This document shows, one piece after another, positions 7,083 to 17,003 of a stretch of DNA of 64,000 nt. This DNA comes from Bradyrhizobium icense (GTDB taxonomy: Bacteria; Pseudomonadota; Alphaproteobacteria; Rhizobiales; Xanthobacteraceae): contig NZ_CP016428.1 of the NCBI RefSeq assembly GCF_001693385.1, forward strand, positions 3,720,001-3,784,000, read 5' to 3'. The notes beneath the pieces were generated by a model. It saw only the letters and a list, made by a program, of their open reading frames with translations. It did not search any database and had not been told where the DNA came from. A program made the translations under genes and the position numbers. Each line of letters opens with the position of its first letter. Within the stretch, counting starts at the first letter, position 1.

Positions 7083-8123
7083 ATGGGCGCGCCCGCTAAT
7101 GTCGTTCGCCTGCATCCGGTAGGCATAGAATTCGAAGTCGAGGAGAACGAAACCGTTCTCGACGCCGCCTTTCGCCAGGGCATTGCCTTGCCGCACGGGT
7201 GCAAGGAAGGTCAATGCTCGGCCTGCAAATGTGTCCTCACCGAAGGCGATGTGGAGTTGAAGAAATACTCGACCTTCGCTCTCAACGAGATGGAGCGTGG
7301 CCAGGACTACATCCTGCTGTGCCGAACCTTGGCGTACTCGGATCTCGAGGTTGAGCTTCTCAACTATGACGAGGAGGTGCTGTCGAAATCGATTCCCGTC
7401 AAGGATTTCGAGGGCACGGTTACGGGCGTCTCCGCATTGACCCACGACATCCGACGCCTGGAAATCTCGCTGGAGCAACCTCTGAAGTTCTGGGCGGGCC
7501 AATATGTCGACATCACGCTCGCGAGGACAGAGACGATTACGCGCTCGTTTTCCATGGCAAATTCGCCGGGCGAAAGCCAAAAGCTCGCATTCATCATCAA
7601 GAAGTATCCGAACGGGCGATTCTCCTCCCGGCTCGACGGCGACCTCGCCGTCGGAACCAGAGTTGGGATCAAAGGACCCTACGGCACCTGCTTCCGGCGG
7701 GAAAACAGAGACGGACCCATGATCCTGGTCGGTGGTGGATCGGGGATGTCGCCGCTTTGGTCGATCCTGCACGATCACATCAGTTCCGGTGAAGTGCGAC
7801 CGGTGCACTTCTTCTACGGCGCCCGCACGCAAAACGATCTCTTCTACCTCGATCATTTCGCGGAAATCGCTGCCAACCATGCGGACTTTACCTTCGTGCC
7901 GGTCCTCTCCCATGCCGCCGACGATGCGGCCTGGAGCGGAGAAAAAGGCTTCGTGCACGAAGTGGTCGGAGCCCATCTGCGCAAGTTGGGCTGCGGCGAA
8001 GACGTCGACGTCTATGCCTGCGGGCCATCTCCGATGATCGAGGCGCTGACGCCGGTGCTGCAGATGAACGATGTCGATTCAGATCGGGTCTTCTTCGACA
8101 AATTCACACCAGCCAACAGCTGA
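7083..8123 (+). CDS. prmB: Propane monooxygenase reductase
   Basis: The 346-residue flavoprotein starts with a plant-type [2Fe-2S] ferredoxin domain whose ligands are Cys40, Cys45, Cys48 and Cys80 (PHGCKEGQCSAC, then LLC). A ferredoxin-NADP reductase-type FAD domain follows (RSFSMAN for flavin binding near residue 157), then an NADH-binding domain (GGGSGMSP near residue 220 and YACGPSPMIEA near 316). It moves electrons from NADH through FAD and the iron-sulfur cluster to the diiron hydroxylase. It lies between the two hydroxylase genes, the standard A-B-C-D order of propane monooxygenases. Confidence 0.95.
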   Translation: MGAPANVVRLHPVGIEFEVEENETVLDAAFRQGIALPHGCKEGQCSACKCVLTEGDVELKKYSTFALNEMERGQDYILLCRTLAYSDLEVELLNYDEEVLSKSIPVKDFEGTVTGVSALTHDIRRLEISLEQPLKFWAGQYVDITLARTETITRSFSMANSPGESQKLAFIIKKYPNGRFSSRLDGDLAVGTRVGIKGPYGTCFRRENRDGPMILVGGGSGMSPLWSILHDHISSGEVRPVHFFYGARTQNDLFYLDHFAEIAANHADFTFVPVLSHAADDAAWSGEKGFVHEVVGAHLRKLGCGEDVDVYACGPSPMIEALTPVLQMNDVDSDRVFFDKFTPANS

Positions 8124-8179
8124 GACGTTCTAAGTGCGGATCTAGCAAGCGTAAGGCCACCAATGGGAGGAGGAAGACT

Positions 8180-9250
8180 ATGACTGCCGTTCCAAGTGTT
8201 TCAGTGGGATCCGGTGCAGCAGGTGCTGCGGTGTTTCCGGATTCGGACAGCCGCAGATACCGGTATTTCGAGCCGCGCAGCAAGCGGGCGACGCATTATG
8301 AGGATGTGACTGTCGATGTGCAGCCGGATCCTGAGCGCTATCTGCTGCAGGATTGGATCATTTCCTTCCCGAACGGGAAGGGCGCCTACACCAAGGACAA
8401 CACGGCCGCCTTGAGCTCGAACTGGCATGCCTTCCGTGCTCCGGACCAGGAGTGGGAGCGCACCCATTACCAGCGCCAATCCAAGATCGAGGCAATGGTT
8501 CAAGCGGTCATCGCCAACGGCCGCAAGTCCGGGGCGCCGAAAGCCTTTGCAAAGGCCTGGATCAAGATTCTGCAAACCCACCTCGGCGCGTGGAAGCATG
8601 CCGAATTTGGGCTCGGTACGTCGTTGATGCAGGCGCAGCGCTACGGCTACACCCAGATGATCAACAACGCGACCCTGACCAACTCGTCCTACAAGCTTCG
8701 TCTGGCGCAAGACATCACGCTCTATCTCGCCGAGCTCGGAATGGATATTTCCGGCTTCGATGATACGGCGGGCAAGCGTGCGTGGCTCGAAGACAAGGGC
8801 TGGCAAGGCACTCGTGAGGCTGTCGAATCGATCATGGGCTCGGCGGACTACCTCGAGCAGTATTTCGCCACCAATATCGTGTTCGAGCCGCTCGTCGGCG
8901 AACTGTTTCGCAGCGGCTTCCTGATGCAGGTAGCGTCGTCGAACGGTGACTTCATCACGCCGCCGGTCGTTTCGGCCGCTGAAGCCGACTATGAGCGCAA
9001 TCTCGCGAACACGATCGACCTGATGCATCTGCTGGTGACCGATAATCAGCATGCCGCCCACAACAAGAAGCTGTTCCAGGGGTGGGTGAACAAGCACGTG
9101 GCGCTCGCGAACAAGGCGGCCGCCGGCCTGCAACCGATCTGGTCACAGCCGCATTCAAAACCGGTGCAGTACGCCGACGCCAGAGCGCAGTCGGTCGAAC
9201 GCACCAAGAAGATCCTCGGCGAGCTCGGCCTCGTCCTTCCCAAGGAGTAA
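8180..9250 (+). CDS. prmC: Propane monooxygenase hydroxylase small (beta) subunit
   Basis: This 356-residue protein matches the non-catalytic beta subunit of soluble diiron monooxygenases: it has the ferritin-like helical layout but lacks the EX2H iron-binding pairs of the alpha subunit. A GGGAGGAGG ribosome site precedes ATG 8180. It dimerises with the PrmA product to form the hydroxylase core. The next gene starts only 6 bases after its stop. Confidence 0.93.
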   Translation: MTAVPSVSVGSGAAGAAVFPDSDSRRYRYFEPRSKRATHYEDVTVDVQPDPERYLLQDWIISFPNGKGAYTKDNTAALSSNWHAFRAPDQEWERTHYQRQSKIEAMVQAVIANGRKSGAPKAFAKAWIKILQTHLGAWKHAEFGLGTSLMQAQRYGYTQMINNATLTNSSYKLRLAQDITLYLAELGMDISGFDDTAGKRAWLEDKGWQGTREAVESIMGSADYLEQYFATNIVFEPLVGELFRSGFLMQVASSNGDFITPPVVSAAEADYERNLANTIDLMHLLVTDNQHAAHNKKLFQGWVNKHVALANKAAAGLQPIWSQPHSKPVQYADARAQSVERTKKILGELGLVLPKE

Positions 9251-9256
9251 ATTGCA

Positions 9257-9628
9257 ATGTCCGTTGCTTCCAGATCTGCGACCAACCAGAACATCTTTCA
9301 GAAGATGGGAGACATCGTTTTCGACCGGACGATTTCTCACCAGTGCGGCGTCACCATGAACGACAGCGTTGAAGCTCGCGCTATCGCCGAGTTCATGGGG
9401 AAGAAGCCGAATGTGACCGTTACCTATCAGCCGGCCCTGATCCGCATCGACGGCGAAGGCAAGCTGATCTTCAAGATGGATGAAATCAGCGACATCCTCG
9501 GAAAAGAGATGACGGCCGAGATCTTCGAGGTGAATACTTCGACCCACTACGGCCGAATGGTTCGCATCGACGACAATACGGTGACGTTGTTCGGCAACAT
9601 GGACGAAGTCTTCGAATATATCGAGTGA
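9257..9628 (+). CDS. prmD: Propane monooxygenase coupling (effector) protein
   Basis: The 123-residue product has the size and sequence type of MmoB/PrmD effector proteins, including a QCGVTMNDSVEAR segment at about residues 29-41 and a long acidic C-terminus. These cofactor-free proteins bind the hydroxylase, tune oxygen access to the diiron site and couple electron delivery to substrate oxidation. It follows prmC by 6 bases and ends the ABCD block; a strong hairpin comes directly after it. Confidence 0.93.
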   Translation: MSVASRSATNQNIFQKMGDIVFDRTISHQCGVTMNDSVEARAIAEFMGKKPNVTVTYQPALIRIDGEGKLIFKMDEISDILGKEMTAEIFEVNTSTHYGRMVRIDDNTVTLFGNMDEVFEYIE

Positions 9629-9641
9629 GTCTCCCTGACTG

Positions 9642-9676
9642 GGTGGGGCCACATCCCCGGCGGCTGTGGCCCCACC
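9642..9676 (+). promoter_or_regulatory. Intercistronic hairpin after prmD
   Basis: GGTGGGGCCACA (9642-9653) pairs perfectly with TGTGGCCCCACC (9665-9676), a 12-base stem with an 11-base loop, placed 13 bases after the prmD stop. There is no T-run. It probably separates the abundant structural-gene message from the accessory genes by partial termination or RNA processing. Confidence 0.65.
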
Positions 9677-9753
9677 GCTTCTCGCAGTTTCCTCGCGCAG
9701 CCACGGCGCATGGATTGATCGAATAGAGCTAACCAAAACTCCTGGAGACCATC

Positions 9754-10776
9754 ATGTTTATCACACCCACCGGCGAGGAAGTTTTCGTTATCGACGGTCA
9801 CACCCATTTCTGGGACGGCAGTCCGGCGAACCAGCTTAATATCCACGGCAAACAGTTCATTGATTGCTTCTACGCCTACCACACCTCGCTCAGCCCGAAA
9901 GACAAGCTCTGGCCCAAGGATCAGTTCGAGAAATACAGTGCCGAGCAGATGTATCAGGACCTCTTCGTCGATGGTCCCGACGACATGGCCGTTGTGCAGT
10001 CGACCTATCTGACGGAGTTCTACAAGAATGGCTTCAATACCATCGACCGCAATGCCGAAATGGCGAAGCAGTACAAGGATCGCTTCATTGTCAACGGCGC
10101 CTTCGACCCCCGCGATGGAGAACGGGCGCTTGAGTACATTCACTATATGAAGGAGACGTTCGGCATCAAGGGCGTCAAGCTCTATACCGCCGAGTGGAAG
10201 GGAGAATCGCGCGGCTGGAAGCTGACTGATCCCAACGCCTATCGTTGCTTCGAGCTCTGCCAAAAGCTCGGTATCACGAACATCCATGTCCACAAGGGGC
10301 CGACGATCATCCCGCTGGATAAGGACGCATTCGATGTTCACGATGTCGATCATGCAGCCACCGACTTCCAGGGCCTGAACTTCATCATCGAGCATTGCGG
10401 CCTGCCGCGGCTGGACGATTTCTGCTGGATCGCCGTGCAAGAGACCAACGTCTATGGTGGTCTCGCTGTAGCGTTGCCGTTCATCCACGGACGTCCGCGC
10501 TATTTCGCCGAAGTGATCAGCGAATTGCTGTTCTGGGTCGGCGAAGACAAGATCCTGTTCGGCAGCGACTACGCCATATGGACGCCCCGCTGGCTGGTCG
10601 AGAAGTTTTGGAACTTCGAGCTTCCGGAGGATCTGAAGCAGGAGCACGGCGTCGATCTCACGCCACAGGCAAAGAAGAAGATTTTGGGCCTCAACGCCGC
10701 ACGTCTGTACGGCGTGGATGTCGAGGCGCAGAAACGGAAACTCGCGGGACAAGTGCGCGCGACCGCGGCGGAGTAA
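9754..10776 (+). CDS. Amidohydrolase-family protein of the propane monooxygenase cluster
   Basis: The 340-residue protein is an amidohydrolase_2-type TIM-barrel enzyme. Metal-binding motifs seen are DGHTHFWD (about residues 14-21), IHVHKG (near 177), FIIEHCG (near 211) and FGSDYA (near 270). Relatives occur directly after the coupling-protein gene in most propane/mim clusters. Their reaction is not established; proposals include decarboxylation or hydrolysis of a downstream metabolite, or a part in enzyme maturation. Start ATG 9754 follows CCTGGAGACC. Confidence 0.88.
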   Translation: MFITPTGEEVFVIDGHTHFWDGSPANQLNIHGKQFIDCFYAYHTSLSPKDKLWPKDQFEKYSAEQMYQDLFVDGPDDMAVVQSTYLTEFYKNGFNTIDRNAEMAKQYKDRFIVNGAFDPRDGERALEYIHYMKETFGIKGVKLYTAEWKGESRGWKLTDPNAYRCFELCQKLGITNIHVHKGPTIIPLDKDAFDVHDVDHAATDFQGLNFIIEHCGLPRLDDFCWIAVQETNVYGGLAVALPFIHGRPRYFAEVISELLFWVGEDKILFGSDYAIWTPRWLVEKFWNFELPEDLKQEHGVDLTPQAKKKILGLNAARLYGVDVEAQKRKLAGQVRATAAE

Positions 10777-10781
10777 CGATC

Positions 10782-11630
10782 ATGGACGCGGTTCTCGTGC
10801 ATCAGGACCGAAAGACCAGCGAGGTGTGGAAGCGCCTCGCGTTGGTCACGGATCCCGAGCTGGATGAGTCGGTAACCGATCTCGGATTTATCGAGTTTGT
10901 CTCCGTCGACAGCGATGACGGAGTCGACATCATCTTCAGGCTGCCGACCTATTGGTGCTCTGCGAATTTTGCGTTCCTTATGGCGGATGGCATGCGTCGT
11001 GCGGTGTTGTCCTTGCCCTGGGTCCGTCAGGTGCGTCCGCGGCTTCGGGATCACATGGTCGCCGAAGAGATCAATCGTGGAGTCTCCGAGGGCAAGTCGT
11101 TTGGCGACGCGCTCAAGGACTTCGCGTCCGGCGGGTCGCTGGACGAAGTGCGGGAGAAGTTTCGCCGCAAGGCATTCGAGCGACGCCAGGAGGTCATGAT
11201 ACTGGCGTTGCGCGGGGTGGGTTACGAGGATGGAGCGATCTGCCGGATGGACCTGGGCACCTACGATCTGATCGACTTCGGCTCGAAGGAAGTTGCGCGC
11301 CAAAAACCGCGATATCGCGAGCTTCTGGTTGAACGACGCCTTGCCGTGCGGCCCGGCGACCGCGCCTTCGTCACTTACGAGGGCCATCCCATCAAGCGCC
11401 ATGAATTCGCGTCGTATATGCAGCGGTTACGGGGAGTACGCATCAATATGGAGTTCAATAGCTCACTGTGTAGAGGCCTTCTTGCTGCCCGGTATGGCGA
11501 ACTCGATGGAGGCGTTGCGGAACGGTTGCCTGTTAACGCAGCGCCGTGCGGAGGCTGCGCCAGTGGCTGCGCCGTGCGATCCGGTGGGTCGCCTGCGACC
11601 ACTGAGAAGCATTCCGCTGCGCTCGCATGA
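10782..11630 (+). CDS. MIP18-family (DUF59) metal-sulfur assembly protein with Cys tail
   Basis: The 282-residue protein begins 5 bases after the amidohydrolase stop. The N-terminal domain carries the DUF59 signature DPELDESVTDLGFIEFV at about residues 28-44 and a conserved Cys in PTYWCSANF; relatives act in iron-sulfur or metal cluster assembly. The rest is a family-specific extension ending in Pro-CysGlyGlyCys-AlaSerGlyCys (Cys256, 259, 263), a CX2CX3C motif able to hold metal. Homologues accompany propane monooxygenase operons. A role in building or loading the diiron site is an inference. Confidence 0.85.
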   Translation: MDAVLVHQDRKTSEVWKRLALVTDPELDESVTDLGFIEFVSVDSDDGVDIIFRLPTYWCSANFAFLMADGMRRAVLSLPWVRQVRPRLRDHMVAEEINRGVSEGKSFGDALKDFASGGSLDEVREKFRRKAFERRQEVMILALRGVGYEDGAICRMDLGTYDLIDFGSKEVARQKPRYRELLVERRLAVRPGDRAFVTYEGHPIKRHEFASYMQRLRGVRINMEFNSSLCRGLLAARYGELDGGVAERLPVNAAPCGGCASGCAVRSGGSPATTEKHSAALA

Positions 11631-11735
11631 GGTCGCATTGACCGGCTCATTGCCTGCCAGTGCCAACAACCGGAGCGATCAGCAAGTCCGCCCGACCAGA
11701 CAACCAAGAGACCACCGCGTGGGGAGTGAAACGCA

Positions 11736-13367
11736 ATGCCGAAAGTTCTGTTGCATAACATTGAAGCCCGCCGCGCTCTTGCGCGCGGGGTCCAGAAGCT
11801 TGCCGCTGCGGTTGAATCGACGCTCGGCCCCAAGGGCATGAACGCGATGGTCGACAGGCCGATCGGCACGCCCATCGTGTCACGCGATGGCGTCACCATC
11901 GCTTCCGAAATCGAATTGCCTGACCGTTTCGAGAACATGGGCGCTCAGGTAGTGCGCGAAGTCTCTATGCAGACCAACGAAGTCGCCGGCGACGGTACAA
12001 CAACCGCGATGGTGCTCGCAAACGGCCTCATTCAAGGCGGCGTTGCGGCCCTCGAGCGCGGCGCCAAGGCCGTTGATCTCTGCAAGGGCATTGACCGGGC
12101 CGTCGAGGTCGTTGTCGAGACTCTGAAGAGTTCGGCAATTGCCGTATCGGACCGCAAGACGCTCCAGGCAGTGGCGACGATTGCGTCGACCGACTCCCAT
12201 CTTGGCGGTCTGATCGCCGAGGCGGTGGAGCGTGTCGGCAAGGACGGAATCATCAGTTCTGAATACGGGCTGACGACCAGCACGACGCTCGAGGTCGTCG
12301 AAGGCATGTCGTTCGACCGCGGTTACATTTCTCACCACATGGTGACGGATGTCGAAAAGATGGAAGTGGTGCTGGATCAGCCCTACATTCTTCTGACCGA
12401 TCTAAAGATCAGGGCGCCGAGCGAGCTGGCGGCGGTGCGCACGGCGGTCGCGGCCACCGGGCGACCGCTCGTGATTGTCGCTGAAGAGATCGCACCCGAA
12501 GTCGTCGTCACGCTGCTTGGCGATGGTAACCGCGGCAAGGTCCTCGTGGTCAATCCGCCCGACTATGGCCACTGGCGCAAGGCGATGATGGACGATCTCG
12601 CCATCATCACCGGCGGGCGGGTGATCGCCCGCGAGCTTGGTGGCAAGCTGGAGGAGGTTGGCCTTGCCGATCTCGGCACCGCGCGGCAGGTTCGGGCCAG
12701 TGCGCGCGAAACGGTGATCATTCGCGGCGGCGGCGACGACGCGGCGATCGCAGCGCGGCGCCAACAGGTGGCCAAGCAACACGATCTGGCACCGCCGAAT
12801 ATCGAACAGGACAAGCTCAAGGAGCGGTTGGCGAAGCTGTCAGGCGGGACTGCCGTGATCTTTGCGGGCGGCGTCACGCCGGTCGAGCAGAAACGGACGA
12901 TTCAGCTGATCGACGATGCGCTCAGCGCGGCGCGTGCCGCAGCCGAGGAAGGCATTGTGCCGGGTGGCGGCACGGCATTGGCGCAGTGCGCGCCGGTGGT
13001 GGCTCGCGCGCTCGGTAACATCAATGGCGACCTGGGCGAGGGCATCAAGTTAGTGCGCGAAACCCTGTCCCGTCCCGCTGCTTTCATTGCCCGGAATGCG
13101 GGTCATGATGCCGAGAAGGTCGTGGCCGACCTGCAGCGCGCGCCGGCGGGAGTCGGATTCGACGCTGCTAATGGTAAGTTCATCGACATGGTTTCGGCCG
13201 GCATCATCGACCCAGTTCGGGTGACATATACCGCGCTTCGAAACGCGGCTTCCGTCGCCACGCTGGTGCTGACGACCAACACGCTGGTTGCCGATGTGCC
13301 GGAGTACATCGACCCGACACAGGGACCGGCACTGGGCGGCGGGGCAGAGAAGCTTGGGCGCGCGTGA
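11736..13367 (+). CDS. groEL: GroEL-like chaperonin dedicated to the monooxygenase (MimG type)
   Basis: The 543-residue chaperonin keeps GroEL features: STLGPKG near residue 28, RDGVTI with Asp51, GDGTTT with Asp86, and IVPGGGTA near residue 405. It lacks the C-terminal GGM repeats of housekeeping GroEL and ends GGGAEKLGRA. No groES lies beside it. In mycobacterial mim clusters the equivalent mimG product is required for soluble, active hydroxylase, so a specialised folding role is likely here. It follows the MIP18 gene after 105 bases. Confidence 0.92.
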   Translation: MPKVLLHNIEARRALARGVQKLAAAVESTLGPKGMNAMVDRPIGTPIVSRDGVTIASEIELPDRFENMGAQVVREVSMQTNEVAGDGTTTAMVLANGLIQGGVAALERGAKAVDLCKGIDRAVEVVVETLKSSAIAVSDRKTLQAVATIASTDSHLGGLIAEAVERVGKDGIISSEYGLTTSTTLEVVEGMSFDRGYISHHMVTDVEKMEVVLDQPYILLTDLKIRAPSELAAVRTAVAATGRPLVIVAEEIAPEVVVTLLGDGNRGKVLVVNPPDYGHWRKAMMDDLAIITGGRVIARELGGKLEEVGLADLGTARQVRASARETVIIRGGGDDAAIAARRQQVAKQHDLAPPNIEQDKLKERLAKLSGGTAVIFAGGVTPVEQKRTIQLIDDALSAARAAAEEGIVPGGGTALAQCAPVVARALGNINGDLGEGIKLVRETLSRPAAFIARNAGHDAEKVVADLQRAPAGVGFDAANGKFIDMVSAGIIDPVRVTYTALRNAASVATLVLTTNTLVADVPEYIDPTQGPALGGGAEKLGRA

Positions 13368-13518
13368 GGCATACGCTGTCCGTGTTCCGCGGCGCCGTCT
13401 AAGGATCCGGCGATCGGGATATCGTGGCAAAATAGGCGGATCGGTCGCAAGTCTGACCGCGAAGCAACCGGCGAACGGGACGGTCCGTTATCGAAGTCAT
13501 CACCAGAGAGGGGACGTC

Positions 13519-14199
13519 ATGCATAAGTATGTTGCGGAATTCATCGGCACGTTCGCGCTTGTGTTCTTTGGCTGCGCGACCGTGATCTTCATGCGGGCCG
13601 AAGTCGGGTTATTGGGTGTGGCGTTCGCATTCGGCCTGTCAGTGATCGCGATGGCCTATTCGATCGGAAACATCTCCGGCGCGCATCTCAATCCGGCCGT
13701 CAGCCTCGGCATGCTCATCGCCGGTCGGATGTCGCCACGGGATTTTTCCGGCTACATCGTTGCGCAGTTCATCGGCGGAATCGCGGCTGCAGCCGTGCTG
13801 TACCTTATCGCGGAAGGCAAGGTCGGAGGTTACGACGTCGCGGCGAACGGTTTTGCCCAGAATGGCTGGGGTCAGTATAACGTGCTCTCCGCATTCGTGT
13901 TCGAGGCGGCGGCAACCTTTCTGTTTCTGACGGTAATCCTTGGCGCCACGCAAAACGGCGCTGCCTCCGCCTACGCCGGCTTGGTGATCGGCCTTACGCT
14001 GGTAGCCATCCATCTCGCCGGCATTGCCGTGTCGGGAGCATCGGTCAACCCGGCGCGCTCGTTGGGTCCTGCACTGTTCGCAGGTCCTGATGCGCTGTCG
14101 CAGGTGTGGCTCTATTTTGTAGCGCCGTGCTTCGGAGCCGCATTGTCCGGTTACGTCTTCAAGGCCGGCGTCACGCGCCAGGTCGCGGCGACGGCTTGA
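13519..14199 (+). CDS. aqpZ: Aquaporin / MIP-family channel
   Basis: The 226-residue membrane protein has six predicted membrane segments and both channel motifs: SGAHLNPAVSLG in the first half and SGASVNPARSLGPALF in the second. The start is ATG 13519 after GAGAGGGG. The Arg after the second NPA is typical of water-selective AqpZ channels. It lies between the monooxygenase operon and the regulator gene; small alcohols or ketones as passengers would be an inference from position only. Confidence 0.9.
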   Translation: MHKYVAEFIGTFALVFFGCATVIFMRAEVGLLGVAFAFGLSVIAMAYSIGNISGAHLNPAVSLGMLIAGRMSPRDFSGYIVAQFIGGIAAAAVLYLIAEGKVGGYDVAANGFAQNGWGQYNVLSAFVFEAAATFLFLTVILGATQNGAASAYAGLVIGLTLVAIHLAGIAVSGASVNPARSLGPALFAGPDALSQVWLYFVAPCFGAALSGYVFKAGVTRQVAATA

Positions 14200-14332
14200 T
14201 CGGTGGTCGCTGATTGGGCTGTGACAACGACTTAGAACGGGCTACAGTATTAGAACTCCGGTGTGAGCCGAAAGGGGGCGAGCAACAAGCCTCCACGGCC
14301 ATCCGACCAACCGGAGCAGGAGGGAACGGAAC

Positions 14333-14827
14333 ATGGTCTACATCATCTCCAAGCGAGACGGTCCACACCGGGAAGAGGTTGCAGCGAAGGACTTTCTTAA
14401 GAAGAACCGCACGAAGATCAACGCGGTCGCCAATCATCTGACGGGTGGACGCTGGCAGGAATTGCGCAATCCCACGCCTCCTCTGCAGCCTCAGCCATCA
14501 GGCAAGCTGTGGCTGACGCCGCCAGGTCGTCCCAGAGAGGCGGAGCCCTATGTGCGGATCAGCCTTAACGGCCGTGTCGTGATCGCAGATCTCGCGTCGG
14601 GGCGACAGCTCCATTTTGTCGGCGAACTGCGCGGCAAGGGCCAGTCGCGATACTTCGCCCTGGCGACACGCGAGAACGGAATCTTCGAGCCCCTGGATGA
14701 TGGGATATGCGAAGTCCTCGCCGACCTTGAGAGGATGAGTGTGCCGGACGAAGCGTCGGAAGGGCGTCTGGAACAGATCATCTCAGGCCGCCTCGGGTTA
14801 GACGCAATCACCAAAAGCGTCGAATGA
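14333..14827 (+). CDS. Hypothetical protein, 164 residues
   Basis: The gene has a good ribosome site (GGAGGG) before ATG 14333. The product is soluble, starts MVYIISKRDG, has a Pro-rich linker at about residues 45-68, and a central beta-rich segment. No family recognised and no signal peptide or membrane segment is seen. It lies alone between the aquaporin and sigma-54 activator genes, on the same strand. Confidence 0.7.
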   Translation: MVYIISKRDGPHREEVAAKDFLKKNRTKINAVANHLTGGRWQELRNPTPPLQPQPSGKLWLTPPGRPREAEPYVRISLNGRVVIADLASGRQLHFVGELRGKGQSRYFALATRENGIFEPLDDGICEVLADLERMSVPDEASEGRLEQIISGRLGLDAITKSVE

Positions 14828-14920
14828 TCTGCTGAACCCGACCTGCCATCCCCGGTTTGGTCGAGTTCAAGTCGTTCTTGCCGTTCGGGTTGCCGTTTGC
14901 CGCGCAAATATGGTGTTCCA

Positions 14921-16990
14921 ATGCTGACGGAAGCGCTCATGGCTAAGCCGCCGTTTTCCCTGGAAGGCTACGAAGTGCCGGACGGCGCTTCGGATACGGA
15001 TCAGGGACGGCCATACGACGAGCGCGAAACCAACAAGGCTTGGGAAAATTTCCTGACGTTCGGAGACACCAAGCGCGAGAACGCGCTGGTGCGAGGCGTC
15101 ATCGAGGAATCATGGCAGCGCAGTATCAAATCCGGGGTCAATGCACATTGCAAGGGCAGCAATCTCGTCGCCTCGCCGGATGATCTTTATGAACTGCGCC
15201 TGAAGAACGATGACCTGCTTGGCTCGAGCGCGCACACCTTCCGCCGCGTCGCGGAGGTGCTCGGTGACGCGGCCACGATGCTGGTCATCACCGACAGGAA
15301 CGGTGTCGTGCTGGATGTCGGGGGCGATCAGCGGACGATTGATGCAGGGCACGATATTCGCCTGGAAGTCGGCGCCGCCTGGGGCGAGATGGTGACCGGT
15401 ACCAACGGCATCGGCACGGCTCTCGTGACGGGAAAACCGGTTCATGTCCACGCGGCCGAACATTTTTCCGAAGGCATCAAGGCATGGACCTGTGTCGGCA
15501 GTCCCATTCGCAGCCCAATCGACGGCAGCATCATCGGCATTATCGATTTCTCCGGACCCCAGGCGATCTTCCACCGGCACAATGTGGCGCTGGCGGTAAT
15601 CGCGGCCAATCACATCGAGCTTGCGCTCTCGGAAAAGATCCGCCTCGAAAGATTGCGGCTACTCGAAGCGAGTATTTCTCGGATGCCGGGGATGAACAGT
15701 GCCGACGGCGTCGTAATTCTCGATCGGTACGGCCGAGTGGTGCATCACAACGACATGGCGTCGACTCGTTGGCGGCGGATCTCGCAGTCTCGTGAATTGA
15801 GCATCGGGACCCAGCTTCTCCCAAGCCGCGAGGGCTTCTTGGTCAAAGACCTCGTCGGTGGGCTACCCGAGGAACTGCGCGAGCAGCGGATCGAGCCACT
15901 AGTGATTGATGGTGCCGTGAAGGGCGCGATGCTTGTCCTTGCATCGAGGCCGCGCACAAATTCTGCCGCATCCCAGATGTCCCCGACGGCCCACGCGGCA
16001 CTCATGTCGGCCAAGGAAGCATTTGTCGGATGCAGTGACGCATTGTTGCAGACGGTCGATAAGGTTGCCCGGGCGGCGCTCGGTCGGACGGCAATCCTGC
16101 TTGAGGGCGAGACGGGTGTCGGCAAGGAGCTGTTTGCCCGTCTCGTTCACGCTGCCAGCCTGAAGACGGGTAAGGAGCCTTTCGTCGCCTTCAATTGCGG
16201 TGCGGTCTCGAAGGACCTTCTCGGCGGCGAACTATTCGGGCATGCGCCCGGCGCCTTCACCGGGGCTACGCGCGAGGGGCGGCCTGGACGGTTTGAGTTT
16301 GCCAATGGCGGCGTGCTCAGCCTGGACGAAATTGGCGAGATGCCGCTGGATCTGCAGCCTTACCTGCTCCGCGTGCTTGAGGAGCGCGCGGTGTACCGGC
16401 TCGGTGAAAGCAAGGCGCGTCCGGTGGATGTCCGACTCGTGGCCTCGACTAACCGGAATCTGAAGCAGGAAGTTGCCGAGGGACGGTTCCGGAAGGACCT
16501 GTATTTCCGCATCGGTGTCGTCAAGATCACCATCCCGCCCCTCCGCGAGCGCCTTGGCGATGTCGAGATCCTGATCGATCACTTCAATCGACAATTCGCA
16601 ACCACCTATAACACCCAACCGCTGCATTTCGAGCCGGCCACGATGGAATTGCTGCTGCGCTATTCATGGCCGGGAAACGTTCGCGAACTGCGCAATCTGA
16701 TTGAGAACCTCGTGCTGATGACGCTCACCGGCATAGTTACTGCTAGAGACTTGCCGGAGGACTTTCTGGAAGCGACGACGACCCAGCCGGCCCCGACGCC
16801 CACGCACACAGGTCAAGTGGCAACGGTGTCTGAGAGCGACGAGATCGCGCGCTTCGACGAAATGGAGCGCCGTGCCATCGAGAGGGCCGTCGCAAACGCT
16901 GGCGGCAACATCGCGGCCGCCGCCGACAAGCTCGGCCTTTCGCGTGCCACGCTATATCGCAAATTGCACCAATATCGTTCGCGGACCTGA
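14921..16990 (+). CDS. Sigma-54-dependent transcriptional activator (MimR/AcoR type)
   Basis: The protein of about 689 residues has three parts. The N-terminal half holds a GAF-like sensor ([12 protein letters not shown], then GTNGIGTAL). The AAA+ domain has Walker A GETGVGKE, the sigma-54 contact loop GAFTGA, Walker B LDEIGE and an arginine-finger region RLGDVEI. The Fis-type DNA-binding helix-turn-helix ends the protein ([17 protein letters not shown]). ATG 14921 is chosen; ATG 14939 and a TTG at 14897 are alternatives, and none has a strong ribosome site. It is the obvious activator for the three sigma-54 promoters of this locus, sensing the alkane or its alcohol product. Confidence 0.93.
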   Translation: MLTEALMAKPPFSLEGYEVPDGASDTDQGRPYDERETNKAWENFLTFGDTKRENALVRGVIEESWQRSIKSGVNAHCKGSNLVASPDDLYELRLKNDDLLGSSAHTFRRVAEVLGDAATMLVITDRNGVVLDVGGDQRTIDAGHDIRLEVGAAWGEMVTGTNGIGTALVTGKPVHVHAAEHFSEGIKAWTCVGSPIRSPIDGSIIGIIDFSGPQAIFHRHNVALAVIAANHIELALSEKIRLERLRLLEASISRMPGMNSADGVVILDRYGRVVHHNDMASTRWRRISQSRELSIGTQLLPSREGFLVKDLVGGLPEELREQRIEPLVIDGAVKGAMLVLASRPRTNSAASQMSPTAHAALMSAKEAFVGCSDALLQTVDKVARAALGRTAILLEGETGVGKELFARLVHAASLKTGKEPFVAFNCGAVSKDLLGGELFGHAPGAFTGATREGRPGRFEFANGGVLSLDEIGEMPLDLQPYLLRVLEERAVYRLGESKARPVDVRLVASTNRNLKQEVAEGRFRKDLYFRIGVVKITIPPLRERLGDVEILIDHFNRQFATTYNTQPLHFEPATMELLLRYSWPGNVRELRNLIENLVLMTLTGIVTARDLPEDFLEATTTQPAPTPTHTGQVATVSESDEIARFDEMERRAIERAVANAGGNIAAAADKLGLSRATLYRKLHQYRSRT

Positions 16991-17003
16991 GGACAGGACC
17001 GGC

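Noticed and set aside
5567..7204. A 545-codon open frame on the minus strand opposite prmA
   Set aside because: It is the shadow of the high-GC coding frame of prmA and spans the prmA-prmB junction; no protein similarity.
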